Shown piece by piece: positions 52,026 through 60,752 of a DNA stretch of 64,000 nucleotides (the first letter of the stretch is position 1; each line of letters begins with the position of its first letter). Location of the stretch: assembly GCF_003386535.1 (NCBI RefSeq), contig NZ_QTTN01000010.1, positions 1-64,000 of the forward strand. Direction: 5' to 3'. The stretch is from Paenibacillus taihuensis. Lineage in GTDB: Bacteria; Bacillota; Bacilli; Paenibacillales; Paenibacillaceae. The notes below the pieces were generated by a model, which saw only the letters and a list, made by a program, of their open reading frames with translations, had not been told where the DNA came from and made no database searches. The position numbers and the translations under genes were made by a program.

Positions 52026-52091
52026 GTACGTGTTCCCCCAGTTTACTTGTTGTCGACCAATATCCAATCAAATTAGTCGGATTTAAGACTA

Positions 52092-52119
52092 ATTATAGTA
52101 ATCCTCTTAAATTTTACAA
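52092..52119 (-). promoter_or_regulatory. Promoter of amino-acid importer operon 2
   Basis: TTGTAA (52114-52119) and TATAAT (52092-52097) on the minus strand with a 16-base spacer, about 67 bases before the lipoprotein gene. Confidence 0.7.
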
Positions 52120-52265
52120 GATGAACTTGTTAAAATATAGCCCTTGCGCCAAACAAATTCGACAAATACTGACTTTGCTGTGTCGAAAACCATGTAGATG
52201 GTGAAGAAGAAAGCAATTGCGTAATCAGGCGAGTTCGACTAGAATAATCGTTATAGAGGCGAAAG

Positions 52266-52412
52266 TTAAAGCGGTTTAATTTTCGTGCTGGAAGGTCTGA
52301 GTGATTGGTTTTAAAGATTTATGCGATTAATTTAGCGGGTTAATGAATTGAGAAGAACGCTTAATGCGATGAATAGAACGGTCGTTCGCGCATTAAAGTT
52401 TAACCGCTTTAA
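52266..52412. promoter_or_regulatory. Three LacI-type operators upstream of the LacI gene
   Basis: TTAAAGCGGTTTAA (52266-52279) and TTTAACCGCTTTAA (52399-52412) are near-perfect inverted copies of each other. A weaker TTTAGCGGGTTAA lies between (52331-52343). The central CG and symmetric arms fit LacI-family operators. The last site overlaps the region 25-38 bases before the regulator's start, so autoregulation, perhaps with looping, is likely. The stretch 52120-52436 has no gene. Confidence 0.65.
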
Positions 52413-52436
52413 TTTTGTGCGTAGGAGATTGGTCTT

Positions 52437-53477
52437 ATGAAGGTGAGCATATTTGATGTCGCGAAGAAGTCCGGTCTCTCCGTCGTCACCGTATCCCGCG
52501 TCTTGAACGGTGCAGGAACAGTGCGCGAGAAGAACCGGCAGCGCGTGCTTGATGCTATGAAGGAGCTTGATTACCGCCCAAGCGCTGCTGCACGCAGTCT
52601 CGCTCGCGGCAAAACAGGCATTATCGGCCTCATGCTCGCGACATTGCAGGATTCGTTCTACGACAGAATTGTAAGTGAGATTAACGAGATTCTTGAAGAG
52701 CATGGTTATTACCTCGCGGTGTCTGTTACAAAGTTCCCGCCGGGTGAAACGAGCCATTATCTGATTCAAGAAGACCGGGTAGATGGACTTATTCTGCTCT
52801 CCCCTACCGAGGAGGACCACTATATTGAAGAGCTGAAGCGGCGCAACATTCCTTATGTGCTTATCGACAATCAGCATGAGGCGAACGACGACTACTCCGT
52901 AACGGTGAACAATTTTAAAGGCGGCTATATGGCGGGACAGCTGCTGACTGAGCTAGGCTGCCGCTCTATTGCGCATCTTAGCGGGGATGAAATCTACCGC
53001 AGTACGAAGGAACGCCGGGCTGGTTTTGTGAAGGCGCTCGATGATGCGGGCTTGGAGCCTTTTGAGCTCATTCGCGGAAAATACGAGACCGAGTTCGGCT
53101 ATCATACGGTCAAGCGCTGGATTGCTGCTGGACAGCTTCCCGATGCTGTCTTTGCCGGGGATGATTATATCGCCGCTGGTCTTATTAATGCGTTCAAAGA
53201 ATCTGGCATTCGCGTGCCGGAGGATGTGTCGGTCGTCGGCTACGATGATCAGGATATCGCTTCGATGCTGCGTCCTTTCGTCACCACGGTCCGCCAGCCC
53301 GCGAACCTGATTGCTGAAGCAGCAGCTGATCTTCTACTCCGGCAAGTCGGCGAAAGCCAATCCGGAGATGAGGACGAGGGTAAGGATGAGGCTGCCCGTC
53401 TTATTGGCCAACGGGTTGATCCCGAACTCATCGTGCGTCAATCCACTAGAAGCATTGGAACTACAACTAAGGAGTGA
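52437..53477 (+). CDS. LacI-family transcriptional regulator
   Basis: 346 residues. Helix-turn-helix SIFDVAKKSGLSVVTVSRVL and the hinge helix region YRPSAAARSLARGKTG are complete, followed by a sugar-binding domain (IIGLMLATLQDSFYDRIVSE, RVDGLILLSPTEEDH, VPEDVSVVGYDDQDIASML). Likely controls the kinase/GH4 genes that follow in the same direction. Confidence 0.92.
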   Translation: MKVSIFDVAKKSGLSVVTVSRVLNGAGTVREKNRQRVLDAMKELDYRPSAAARSLARGKTGIIGLMLATLQDSFYDRIVSEINEILEEHGYYLAVSVTKFPPGETSHYLIQEDRVDGLILLSPTEEDHYIEELKRRNIPYVLIDNQHEANDDYSVTVNNFKGGYMAGQLLTELGCRSIAHLSGDEIYRSTKERRAGFVKALDDAGLEPFELIRGKYETEFGYHTVKRWIAAGQLPDAVFAGDDYIAAGLINAFKESGIRVPEDVSVVGYDDQDIASMLRPFVTTVRQPANLIAEAAADLLLRQVGESQSGDEDEGKDEAARLIGQRVDPELIVRQSTRSIGTTTKE

Positions 53478-53485
53478 ACAAGAAG

Positions 53486-54475
53486 ATGGCTTACTATGTT
53501 GGCATAGACGCCGGCGGCAGCAAGACGCATGCGCTCGTAACGGATGAGCATGGGCATGTGCTGGGCAAAGGCCAGAGCGGGAACGGCAACCATCAGATCG
53601 ACGCCGCGGAAGCGGCGCGCCACTTGACCGAAGCCGCCGCTGAGGCGCTGCAGCAGGCTGGCATTCACCATGCGGATGTAGCGCATGCTTACTTCGGCCT
53701 TGCCGGCGCTGACCGCGAGACGGACTTCCGCATTCTGCGCCCGATTGTGAGCGCGATCGGATTCCCGCGATTCTCGATCGCGTGCGATACGATTATCGGC
53801 CTCCGGGCAGGGACAGACCGCTCCTACGGCATCTCCGTCATTTGCGGCACCGGCACCAACTGCGCCGGTCGGAATAAGAAAGGCGAGCAGCTGCAGGTTG
53901 GCGGCTTCACATACATGTATGGCGATTTTGGCGGAGGCGGAGCTTTGAACGAAGAAGTGTTCCGTTCGGTTATCCGTGCTTGGGACGGCCGCGAGCAGCC
54001 GACGCTGCTGACGGGTCTGCTGCTTGCTCGGCTTGGTTATACAAGCGTTGAAGACATGTTTAATGATTATCTCGATCACAACAAGCGCGTGCCGGTAGAT
54101 GTGACGAAGCTGCTCTTTACCGCTGCTGCTGAAGGCGATGCCATGGCGATTGAGATTTTGAACCGCCAAGGTGTCGAGCTGGGCAAATCCGCCGCTGCTG
54201 CTGCCAAGCGGCTTGGCATGGGCGAGGATACGTTCGATGTCGTGTTAACAGGCAGCCTCGTTACTCGCGGCGACACCGGCGGATGGATTCGCGGACCGCT
54301 TGAGCGAATCGTCCATGAGGTCGCGCCTCATGCCCGTATTGTAACGCTGACGGTCGACCCGGTATTCGGAGCGATTTGGGCGGCAATGGAAGAGTATGGC
54401 TTGACGATTAGCACGGACGTTTATGAGCGTATGCGGGCTTTGGGAACTTTTGACGATATTCAAATTCAAGAATAG
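53486..54475 (+). CDS. BadF/BadG-type sugar kinase (GlcNAc-kinase-like)
   Basis: About 329 residues. YYVGIDAGGSKTHALVTDEH is the phosphate-binding start; SVICGTGTNCAGRNKKGE and YGDFGGGGALNEEVF complete the ASKHA-ATPase pattern of N-acetylglucosamine/MurNAc kinase-like proteins. The ATG at 53486 is 11 bases after AAGGAG; a GTG at 53474 sits too close to that site. The gene overlaps or abuts the LacI gene end and lies 7 bases before GH4. It probably phosphorylates the glycoside that GH4 cleaves (inference). Confidence 0.85.
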   Translation: MAYYVGIDAGGSKTHALVTDEHGHVLGKGQSGNGNHQIDAAEAARHLTEAAAEALQQAGIHHADVAHAYFGLAGADRETDFRILRPIVSAIGFPRFSIACDTIIGLRAGTDRSYGISVICGTGTNCAGRNKKGEQLQVGGFTYMYGDFGGGGALNEEVFRSVIRAWDGREQPTLLTGLLLARLGYTSVEDMFNDYLDHNKRVPVDVTKLLFTAAAEGDAMAIEILNRQGVELGKSAAAAAKRLGMGEDTFDVVLTGSLVTRGDTGGWIRGPLERIVHEVAPHARIVTLTVDPVFGAIWAAMEEYGLTISTDVYERMRALGTFDDIQIQE

Positions 54476-54482
54476 GACGTGA

Positions 54483-55796
54483 ATGATAATGGCAGACGGA
54501 TTGAAAGTAGTTGTAATTGGCGGGGGATCTTCGTACACGCCAGAGCTGATTGAGGGCTTTATTCGGTTCCATCATGAGCTGCCTGTTCGCGAGCTATGGC
54601 TGGTGGACATTGAAGCAGGCCTTCACAAGCTTGAGATTGTCGGTAATTTGGCCAAAAGGATGGTCGAGCGTTCGGGACTACCAATCGAGATTCATCTGAC
54701 GACAGACCGCCGCTTGGCGATCAAAGACGCGGATTACGTCAGCACGCAAATGCGTGTCGGCATGCTGGAAGCACGCGGCCGTGACGAGTCCATTCCACTG
54801 AAGTACGGTGTCATCGGACAAGAGACAACTGGGCCAGGGGGCATGATGAAAGCGCTTCGGACGATTCCGGTGCTGCTCGACATTTGCCGTGATATCGAGG
54901 AGCTGGCGCCGAATGCATGGCTGCTTAACTTCACGAATCCAGCAGGTATCGTAACGGAAGCCATTCATCGCCATTCGAACGTTCGCAGCGTAGGTCTGTG
55001 CAACTCGCCGATCGGCCTGCGGAAATGGCTCACGAATGCCTATGAAGTCGAGTCGGAGCGCATTTATACCGAGTTTGTCGGTCTGAACCATCTGCACTGG
55101 GTGACACGTATCGATATCGATGGCGAGCCGAAGCTGCCACAGCTGCTCGGCGACACCGAGGGCTTCAGCGCGAAGAACGTGCCTTCCAAGGGCTGGGATC
55201 CTGCTTTCCTCCGCTCGCTTGGCGCGCTGCCTTCGTACTATTTGAAATATTTCTACATGACAGACGAGATGCTGAAAGAACAGCAAGAGTCGTTCGCTCG
55301 TGAAGGGAACCGTGCTGCGGTCGTAAAACGCGTCGAGGAAGAGCTGTTCAAGCTGTACAGCGATCCGGATCTGAGCGAGAAACCGAAGCAGCTGGAGCAG
55401 CGCGGCGGCGCGTTCTACTCCGAGGCTGCGGTGAACCTGATGCGCTCGCTGCATAATGGCACGAACGACATTCAGACGCTCAATGTCGCGAACAACGGCA
55501 TATTCGACTTCCTGCCGAAGGAAGCATCCATTGAAGTGAACTGCGTCGTCACGAAGACGGGCCCGCTGCCGCTGCCGCTGACGAACGTACCGACGCATGT
55601 GAAAGGACTCATCCATGCGGTGAAGACGTACGAGCAGCTGACGATCGAAGCAGCCGTAACCGGCGACCGCGGCATCGCGCTGCAAGCGATGGTCCATCAC
55701 CCGCTCGTTCCGAACGTCGACATCGCCGTCAAGCTGCTGGGCGAGATGCTCGAAGCGAACCGCGACTACTTGCCGCAGTTTTTCCCGCAGGGGTAA
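54483..55796 (+). CDS. GH4 6-phospho-glycosidase (6-phospho-beta-glucosidase type)
   Basis: 437 residues. VVVIGGGSSYTPELIEGFIR is the NAD-binding N-terminus; QETTGPGGMMKALRTIP, LLNFTNPAGIVTEAIHRHS, GLCNSPIG (metal-binding Cys) and GLNHLHWV (metal-binding His) are GH4 signatures. These enzymes need NAD and Mn2+ and act on 6-phosphorylated glycosides by an oxidation-elimination route. The C-terminal EVNCVVTKTGPLPLPL is typical of CelF/LicH. The supply of phosphorylated substrate would come from the kinase just upstream, since no PTS genes are present. Confidence 0.92.
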   Translation: MIMADGLKVVVIGGGSSYTPELIEGFIRFHHELPVRELWLVDIEAGLHKLEIVGNLAKRMVERSGLPIEIHLTTDRRLAIKDADYVSTQMRVGMLEARGRDESIPLKYGVIGQETTGPGGMMKALRTIPVLLDICRDIEELAPNAWLLNFTNPAGIVTEAIHRHSNVRSVGLCNSPIGLRKWLTNAYEVESERIYTEFVGLNHLHWVTRIDIDGEPKLPQLLGDTEGFSAKNVPSKGWDPAFLRSLGALPSYYLKYFYMTDEMLKEQQESFAREGNRAAVVKRVEEELFKLYSDPDLSEKPKQLEQRGGAFYSEAAVNLMRSLHNGTNDIQTLNVANNGIFDFLPKEASIEVNCVVTKTGPLPLPLTNVPTHVKGLIHAVKTYEQLTIEAAVTGDRGIALQAMVHHPLVPNVDIAVKLLGEMLEANRDYLPQFFPQG

Positions 55797-55900
55797 GCGG
55801 GGAGCACGTTCACAAACTGACCGCTTGGCGTACTACCGTTAATCGATGTGCAAGCATGGTGTATACGCGTAGTTAAGTAACAATGGGTTGGAATTAAATA

Positions 55901-55937
55901 GCCGAGAGAGCAATATGCTCTCTCGGCTTTTCTTTTT
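55901..55937 (+). terminator. Terminator of the LacI-kinase-GH4 operon
   Basis: Perfect 12-base stem GCCGAGAGAGCA / TGCTCTCTCGGC followed by TTTTCTTTTT. Its GAGAG/CTCTC stem resembles the family C repeats next to it. Confidence 0.85.
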
Positions 55938-55939
55938 CC

Positions 55940-56205
55940 ATGTTTCATTGGCCAAGAGAGCGTATATGATCTCTCGGACTCCATAACTAGTTAGTTCCTC
56001 GCCACCACGACGTCGAGAGCCCCCATTCGGATCTCTCACCTGTCATTTCGCGCATATCTGATTCTGAGAGTGCCGAATTGGCTCTCTCAGCTGCCACATC
56101 CAGTTAATTCCTCGCTACCACGACGCTGAGACTCCCCATTCGGATCTCTCACCTGCCACTTAGCGTATTTCTGCCGCTGAGAGTGCCGAATTGGCTCTCT
56201 CCGCC
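55940..56205. repeat. 113-bp direct repeat with GAGAG/CTCTC hairpins (family C)
   Basis: Two copies start at about 55989 and 56102, each beginning AGTTA(A/G)TTCCTCGC(C/T)ACCACG. Each holds two hairpins: a CATTCGGATCTCTCACCTG unit, and GAGAGTGCCGAATTGGCTCTC with a 6-7 base stem. A further degenerate hairpin precedes them. The repeat fills the gap between the convergent GH4 and siderophore-permease genes. Confidence 0.8.
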
Positions 56206-57225
56206 TCACTTCCGCAGCAACAAATACAAGAAATACGGCCCGCCGATGAACGCGATCATAATCCCGGCGGGAACGCCGGAGGGATCGGCGATGCTGCGGC
56301 CAATCGTGTCGGCGAGCAGCAGCAGCCAGCCGCCCCTGAGGATGGACACGGGCACGAACATTTGGTGCCGCGTGCCCACCAGCGCCTTGGCGATGTGCGG
56401 CGCCATCAGGCCGATGAAGGCGATGCCGCCTGTCACCGAGACAGCCGCGGCAGCCAGTGCGACAGACACAATCAGGAGCACGATCCGCTCCTGATTGACA
56501 ACGAGACCCGAGCCGATCGCCGACGATTCGTTCAGCGCCAGCAGGTTCATGGCGCTCGCTTTAAACATCGCGTACGGGATCAGCACGATGAGCCACGGGA
56601 GCAGCGCCCAGATGAACGGCCAGTCGGTGCCCCAGATGTTGCCCGCGAGCCACTTTGCAATGAAGTCGACCTTGATCCGGTCCGCCGACGAGATCACCAC
56701 AACCATCGCGCCGGATAATGCAAGCGAGAAGCCGACGCCGACAAGCACCAGCCGCACCGGCTGCAGTCCCTCCCGCTTGCTGTACGAGAACAGATAGATG
56801 ATGCCAGCCGTCAAGAAGGCCCCGGCAAAACCGACCACAGGCAGCTTATAGGCAAACGCCCCCGTGTCGATCGGCACGTACAAGAAGAAGATCGCAATGG
56901 CGAAGCCAGCGCCGGAGTTGATGCCTACGACGCCAGGGTCGGCCAGATCATTGCGCGTAATGCCTTGCAGGATCGCGCCAGACAGTGCCAGCGCCATGCC
57001 GGAGAGCAGCGTCACGAGAATGCGCGGCAATCGCAGCGAGTACAGCACGAATTCTTCTTTGATATCGCCGTTCCCGAACAAAGTCGGGAGCAGCCGCTTA
57101 TAAGATAGCGAGGAAGCGCCAAGCCCCAAGCTGATTACAATGGTGAGCAGGATGAGCAGCAGCAGTACGCTCACGAGCATACGCTGCTTGCGAGCAAGAA
57201 TGGATATCGAAGAACCGGACATCAT
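56206..57225 (-). CDS. FecCD-family siderophore permease
   Basis: 339 residues with the multi-helix FecCD fold: LLPTLFGNGDIKEEFVLYSL and LRLPRILVTLLSGMALALSG, then GAILQGITRNDLADPGVVGI, and near the end AAAVSVTGGIAFIGLMAPHI. It overlaps the upstream permease by four bases. Second permease of an iron-siderophore importer; intact, unlike its partner. No ATPase gene adjacent. Confidence 0.92.
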   Translation of the reverse strand: MMSGSSISILARKQRMLVSVLLLLILLTIVISLGLGASSLSYKRLLPTLFGNGDIKEEFVLYSLRLPRILVTLLSGMALALSGAILQGITRNDLADPGVVGINSGAGFAIAIFFLYVPIDTGAFAYKLPVVGFAGAFLTAGIIYLFSYSKREGLQPVRLVLVGVGFSLALSGAMVVVISSADRIKVDFIAKWLAGNIWGTDWPFIWALLPWLIVLIPYAMFKASAMNLLALNESSAIGSGLVVNQERIVLLIVSVALAAAAVSVTGGIAFIGLMAPHIAKALVGTRHQMFVPVSILRGGWLLLLADTIGRSIADPSGVPAGIMIAFIGGPYFLYLLLRK

Positions 57226-58228
57226 GGCTGCAGTTTCACTCCTCTCCGAACGATGAACAGGAAGAACGGCAGGCCGATCGTCGCGATGATTGCTACTACT
57301 GGCGTTTCATAAGGAGCATTCATCGTACGTCCCAGCGTATCCGCCAGCAGCATGAAGACCGCGCCCCAGATCGCCGACATCGGGATAATCGTCCGGTAAT
57401 CGATGCCGAACATGGCGCGCACGATATGCGGAATCATCAGCCCGATGAATGCCATATTGCCCACAAGCGCCACCGACGCACCGGCAAGAAGCGCAATAAC
57501 GATGTACAAAATAATCTTCACATAGACCGTTCGCAGCCCCAGTCCAACCGCCACATCTTCATTCAAGCTTAAGATCGTCACCTGTCTGGACAGCAGCACC
57601 GAGATGCCGATTCCGACAATGATGAACGGCGCAATCGCTTGAACCTGCCCCCATGTCGTCCCGATCAAGCCACCGGCAGTCCACATTGTTACGTTTTTGG
57701 ATACTTTGAAAATAAGCCCAGCACCGTCCGACACCGCATACAGAAACGCGAGATCGCCGAGCCCGCCAGCACGAGGCGAAGCGGCGACAAGCCGCCCTTC
57801 TTCACTGCGCCGAGTCCCAGCACGATGACCGTCCCTCCAGCCGCGCCGATGAAGCAAGCGACCATAACGCCAAAATACCCCGTGTGCGGCAGCATCGTCA
57901 CCGTCAGCGCCAGCGCGCAGTTCGCCCCAGCCGTTAGACCAAGCAAGCCGGGATCGGCGAGCGGATTGCGCGTGAGCCCCTGCATCAGCGAACCCGATAC
58001 AGCGAGCGCAGCGCCAACGAGCATGCCCGCCACCTCACGCGGCAGGCGGATTTCACGGAGCATCGTAATCGTATCCCCTCGATCCTGCGTGAAGAGCACA
58101 TGCCACAGATCGCGGAATGTCGTATCCGCAGCCGCGAACATGCCGACTAATGCAGCAACACCAAGCACGAGCTTGGCGGTGGTTCCAGCCGGACCTGAAC
58201 GTTTGATTTCCACATCCACATTCATCAT
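57222..58228 (-). pseudogene. FecCD-family siderophore permease, frameshifted
   Basis: Two overlapping frames together make one permease. The first (58228 onward) runs to SPLRLVLAGSAIS and then falls into nonsense at about 57750. The second frame continues with AFLYAVSDGAGLIFKVSKNV and runs to the stop at 57222. One missing G near 57748-57750 (minus strand ATCTCG-CGTTT instead of ATCTCGGCGTTT) explains it. Restored, the protein would have about 335 residues, normal for FecCD. Either a real single-base deletion or a sequencing error. As written the importer lacks a full partner for the second permease. Confidence 0.88.
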
Positions 58229-58234
58229 CGTCTC

Positions 58235-59113
58235 TCACATTTCCCTTTTCAAATTAGGAAGAGGAATGCTCCATAAAGGAGATTCCTCAATGAAGTCAGG
58301 CAGCACTTCCGTAGATAATGCGTAGTAGCCGTCCTTCTTCGTCATTTCCTTTACCTTCGCCGGCATTGGCAATCCCATTGCTTGGTACAGGATTTCAGTT
58401 CCTCGGCCCCATGCATCGCCGTACACATACAGCTGCTTATCGTAAGACTCGATAACGGAAACCGTCTTATCCGCTCCGATCTTCGCTTTAATCTCCTCGC
58501 CTGCTTTTGCAGCACGTGCCTTGAAATCATCAATCCACGTTTGCGCTTCTTTCTCCTTGTTCAGCAGCTTGCCGATCTCCAGATACTGCGTCAGGTAATC
58601 GACCTTGTTGTACGTGTACACCACTGTCGGAGCAATTTGCCTCAGCTTATCGAGATTCTTCACGTTATCCATGCCGATGATCAGATCCGGCTTCAGCTCG
58701 AGAATCTTCTCCACGTTCTCGTCCGAAACTTCCGCCACATCCTTCAGCTTATCCTGGAAGTTCGGGTTCGTCTTCGACCAGGAGTCCACGCCGTTGATCG
58801 GTACGCCAAGCTTGATTATATCGCCCGTAAATCCAGCCAGAACAACGACGCGCTGCGGGTTCGCAGGCACTTCTACCGGTCCTGCTTCGGACTGGTATGT
58901 AATCGTACCGGACTCCGCCGATGCATTCGTTGCTGCTGCGTCATTTGTTGCTTCAGCATTGTCATTCGCAGCTGCATCGCCGCCTGCATTTGCAGTCGTG
59001 TTTGCTGCCGCATTCGTATTTGCATTGCTCGCATTGTTCTTATCGCCGCTGCTCCCGCATGCGCTAAGCGCCAATACAAACAAGAGGACAACCGGAATTA
59101 ACAATCTGTTCAT
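58235..59113 (-). CDS. Siderophore-binding lipoprotein, shortened C-terminus
   Basis: 292 residues. MNRLLIPVVLLFVLALSACG gives a lipobox (LSAC), followed by a long Ala/Asn/Thr linker (about residues 21-68). The FecB/FhuD-like domain has VEVPANPQRVVVLAGFTGDI, KILELKPDLIIGMDNVKNL and APTVVYTYNKVDYL. After YYALSTEVLPDFI the sequence goes directly to EESPLWSIPLPNLKREM and stops, while relatives usually have an extra segment here and a longer end (IPAV-type). So the last lobe is probably trimmed. It lies behind a Fur box. Confidence 0.85.
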   Translation of the reverse strand: MNRLLIPVVLLFVLALSACGSSGDKNNASNANTNAAANTTANAGGDAAANDNAEATNDAAATNASAESGTITYQSEAGPVEVPANPQRVVVLAGFTGDIIKLGVPINGVDSWSKTNPNFQDKLKDVAEVSDENVEKILELKPDLIIGMDNVKNLDKLRQIAPTVVYTYNKVDYLTQYLEIGKLLNKEKEAQTWIDDFKARAAKAGEEIKAKIGADKTVSVIESYDKQLYVYGDAWGRGTEILYQAMGLPMPAKVKEMTKKDGYYALSTEVLPDFIEESPLWSIPLPNLKREM

Positions 59114-59148
59114 TCCTCACGCTCTCACTTTCATTGTACGATTTTGTT

Positions 59149-59167
59149 GATAATGATTATCAGTATC
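59149..59167. promoter_or_regulatory. Fur box
   Basis: GATAATGATTATCAGTATC matches the 19-base Fur consensus GATAATGATTATCATTATC at 18 positions. It lies just downstream of the promoter at 59180-59208, in the leader of the siderophore operon. A weaker TGAGAATGAATCTCA lies further upstream, near 59217-59231. Confidence 0.9.
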
Positions 59168-59179
59168 AGGACATCTCAA

Positions 59180-59208
59180 ACTTTACATGTGCCATTCATC
59201 CTTGTCAA
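59180..59208 (-). promoter_or_regulatory. Promoter of the siderophore importer operon
   Basis: TTGACA (59203-59208) and TAAAGT (59180-59185) with a 17-base spacer on the minus strand, about 67 bases before the lipoprotein gene and overlapping the Fur-controlled region. Confidence 0.75.
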
Positions 59209-59397
59209 CATCTTTTTGAGAATGAATCTCAGTTAACATAACGAGGTGGCGTCGCAAGATCAGCAGTGGCGCAGGCTCCAGCAAATATGGCAAAGAATTC
59301 ACAATTACATAAATGAATGTCGCGTAAATCCGCGCTTATCTGCTAAGAATCGACTTTATTGCCCAGGCAATGATCTTTAAATATACGATGGAATACC

Positions 59398-59419
59398 GAG
59401 AGAACATATACGTTCTCTC
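59398..59419. repeat. Single GAGAGAAC/GTTCTCTC hairpin
   Basis: GAGAGAAC-ATATAC-GTTCTCTC, a perfect 8-base stem, in the 59209-59462 gap that otherwise shows nothing I can assign. Same style as family C. Confidence 0.6.
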
Positions 59420-59462
59420 AGGGTCGAAAACGCGCTGCCGCCGACGATTGAAGATTCTCCAT

Positions 59463-59499
59463 AAAAAAGAGCAACAAGAACGGGAACTCCCCTGCTCTT
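59463..59499 (-). terminator. Terminator of the sugar importer/two-component operon
   Basis: AAGAGCA/TGCTCTT stem with a GC-rich inner part and a run of six T on the minus strand, about 35 bases past the regulator's stop. Confidence 0.75.
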
Positions 59500-59534
59500 A
59501 TCACTCTTCTGTTCACTCTTCGTGTTGCTTCGTA

Positions 59535-60716
59535 TTAAAGCTCAGCCGCAATCTGCTGGCGGTATTCCGTAGGCGTTACATTCATTTTGCGCCGGAACAC
59601 TTGCGTGAAGTGACGTACGTCGGCATAGCCGATCCGCTCCGCAATTTCAGCGAGCTTAAGGCCCGACTGCTGCAGCAGCTCTTTGGCTTGTTCAATGCGC
59701 AAGCTGATGACATAATCCTTGTAGCCCTGACCTGTCTTCTGCTTGAACAGCTGGCTGAAATATATCGGATTCAAAAAAACGACCGAGGCGACCCTCTCCA
59801 GCGACAGTTCCTCGTTGTAGTGCGCCTTCAAGTATTGCAGCGCAACCTCAATGGCTTTGTCACCGCTGCCTTCAGGCCTGTCGCTCGCTACAGGGGCAGT
59901 CGCTTGGCGCAGACGACGAACCTCCTCAGGAATACGGCTGAACTCCTTAATATCGTCCGAATAGGTGATATGGAAGGGTACCTTCAAGTAATGGCTCAGA
60001 TGCTTATGCAGATCCTGTGCCAGCCCTTCCTCTGTCTTGTTATTCTTCAGCTGCACCAAGCCAAGCAAGCTCTGCCGGTCGAAGCTGACGACGAAGCCTT
60101 GGCCATGCAGATCGATCAGCTCCGAGAGGACATTTTCGATAATAAAATGCTCCAGTTGAACGTTCTTCACCGCTTCCTCGATCCGCACCATTACGAGGCG
60201 GAACTCCGGATAACGCTCGATAAGCGGCGCAATGTCGAGGTTGCCAAGCGCAAGACCGGACGCCAAACGCTGAAACACCGCTTCGCGCAAGTATTTCAGG
60301 TTCGTCTTCAAGAGCTCGCCCTCCTTCGTGGAGGCCGTCTCTTCCCTTGCCTCTTCGGCTAGCTGATCAATCAATTCCTCTAGCCGCTGCTTGCCGATTG
60401 GCTTCAGCAAATAATCGCGTGCACCTAGACGCACCGCCTTCTGCGCATAGGAAAACTCCGAGTGCGCCGAGATGACGACCCACTTCACGTGCGGATACTT
60501 CCGGCGGGACATCTTCATAAATTCTAAACCATCAATACCCGGCATCAAAATATCAGTCAGCACGATATCAATCTGCTGGCTTTCCAAAACGTGCACCGCT
60601 TCCTCCGCAGAAGCGGCCAAATGGACTTCATATGCCGGGAATGCCCGCTTAATGGTTCGTTTCACACCTTCACGAATGACGCTCTCGTCATCCGTAATGA
60701 GGATACTCACTGCCAT
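59535..60716 (-). CDS. YesN-type response regulator (REC + AraC)
   Basis: 393 residues. Receiver domain with SILITDDESVIREGVKR and phospho-acceptor Asp55 in IVLTDILMPG, then a middle region and a C-terminal AraC-type DNA-binding domain (YNEELSLERVASVVFLNPIY, YKDYVISLRIEQAKELLQQS, YADVRHFTQVFRRKM). Shorter middle part than the regulator at 21214. It follows its kinase gene by 36 bases. Confidence 0.93.
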   Translation of the reverse strand: MAVSILITDDESVIREGVKRTIKRAFPAYEVHLAASAEEAVHVLESQQIDIVLTDILMPGIDGLEFMKMSRRKYPHVKWVVISAHSEFSYAQKAVRLGARDYLLKPIGKQRLEELIDQLAEEAREETASTKEGELLKTNLKYLREAVFQRLASGLALGNLDIAPLIERYPEFRLVMVRIEEAVKNVQLEHFIIENVLSELIDLHGQGFVVSFDRQSLLGLVQLKNNKTEEGLAQDLHKHLSHYLKVPFHITYSDDIKEFSRIPEEVRRLRQATAPVASDRPEGSGDKAIEVALQYLKAHYNEELSLERVASVVFLNPIYFSQLFKQKTGQGYKDYVISLRIEQAKELLQQSGLKLAEIAERIGYADVRHFTQVFRRKMNVTPTEYRQQIAAEL

Positions 60717-60752
60717 ATGCAGCTCCTCCTTCCTGCCTTCGATCGCAAACCT

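Noticed and set aside
54678-55700. 340-codon open frame opposite the GH4 gene
   Set aside because: Antisense shadow; GH4 signature motifs are on the plus strand.
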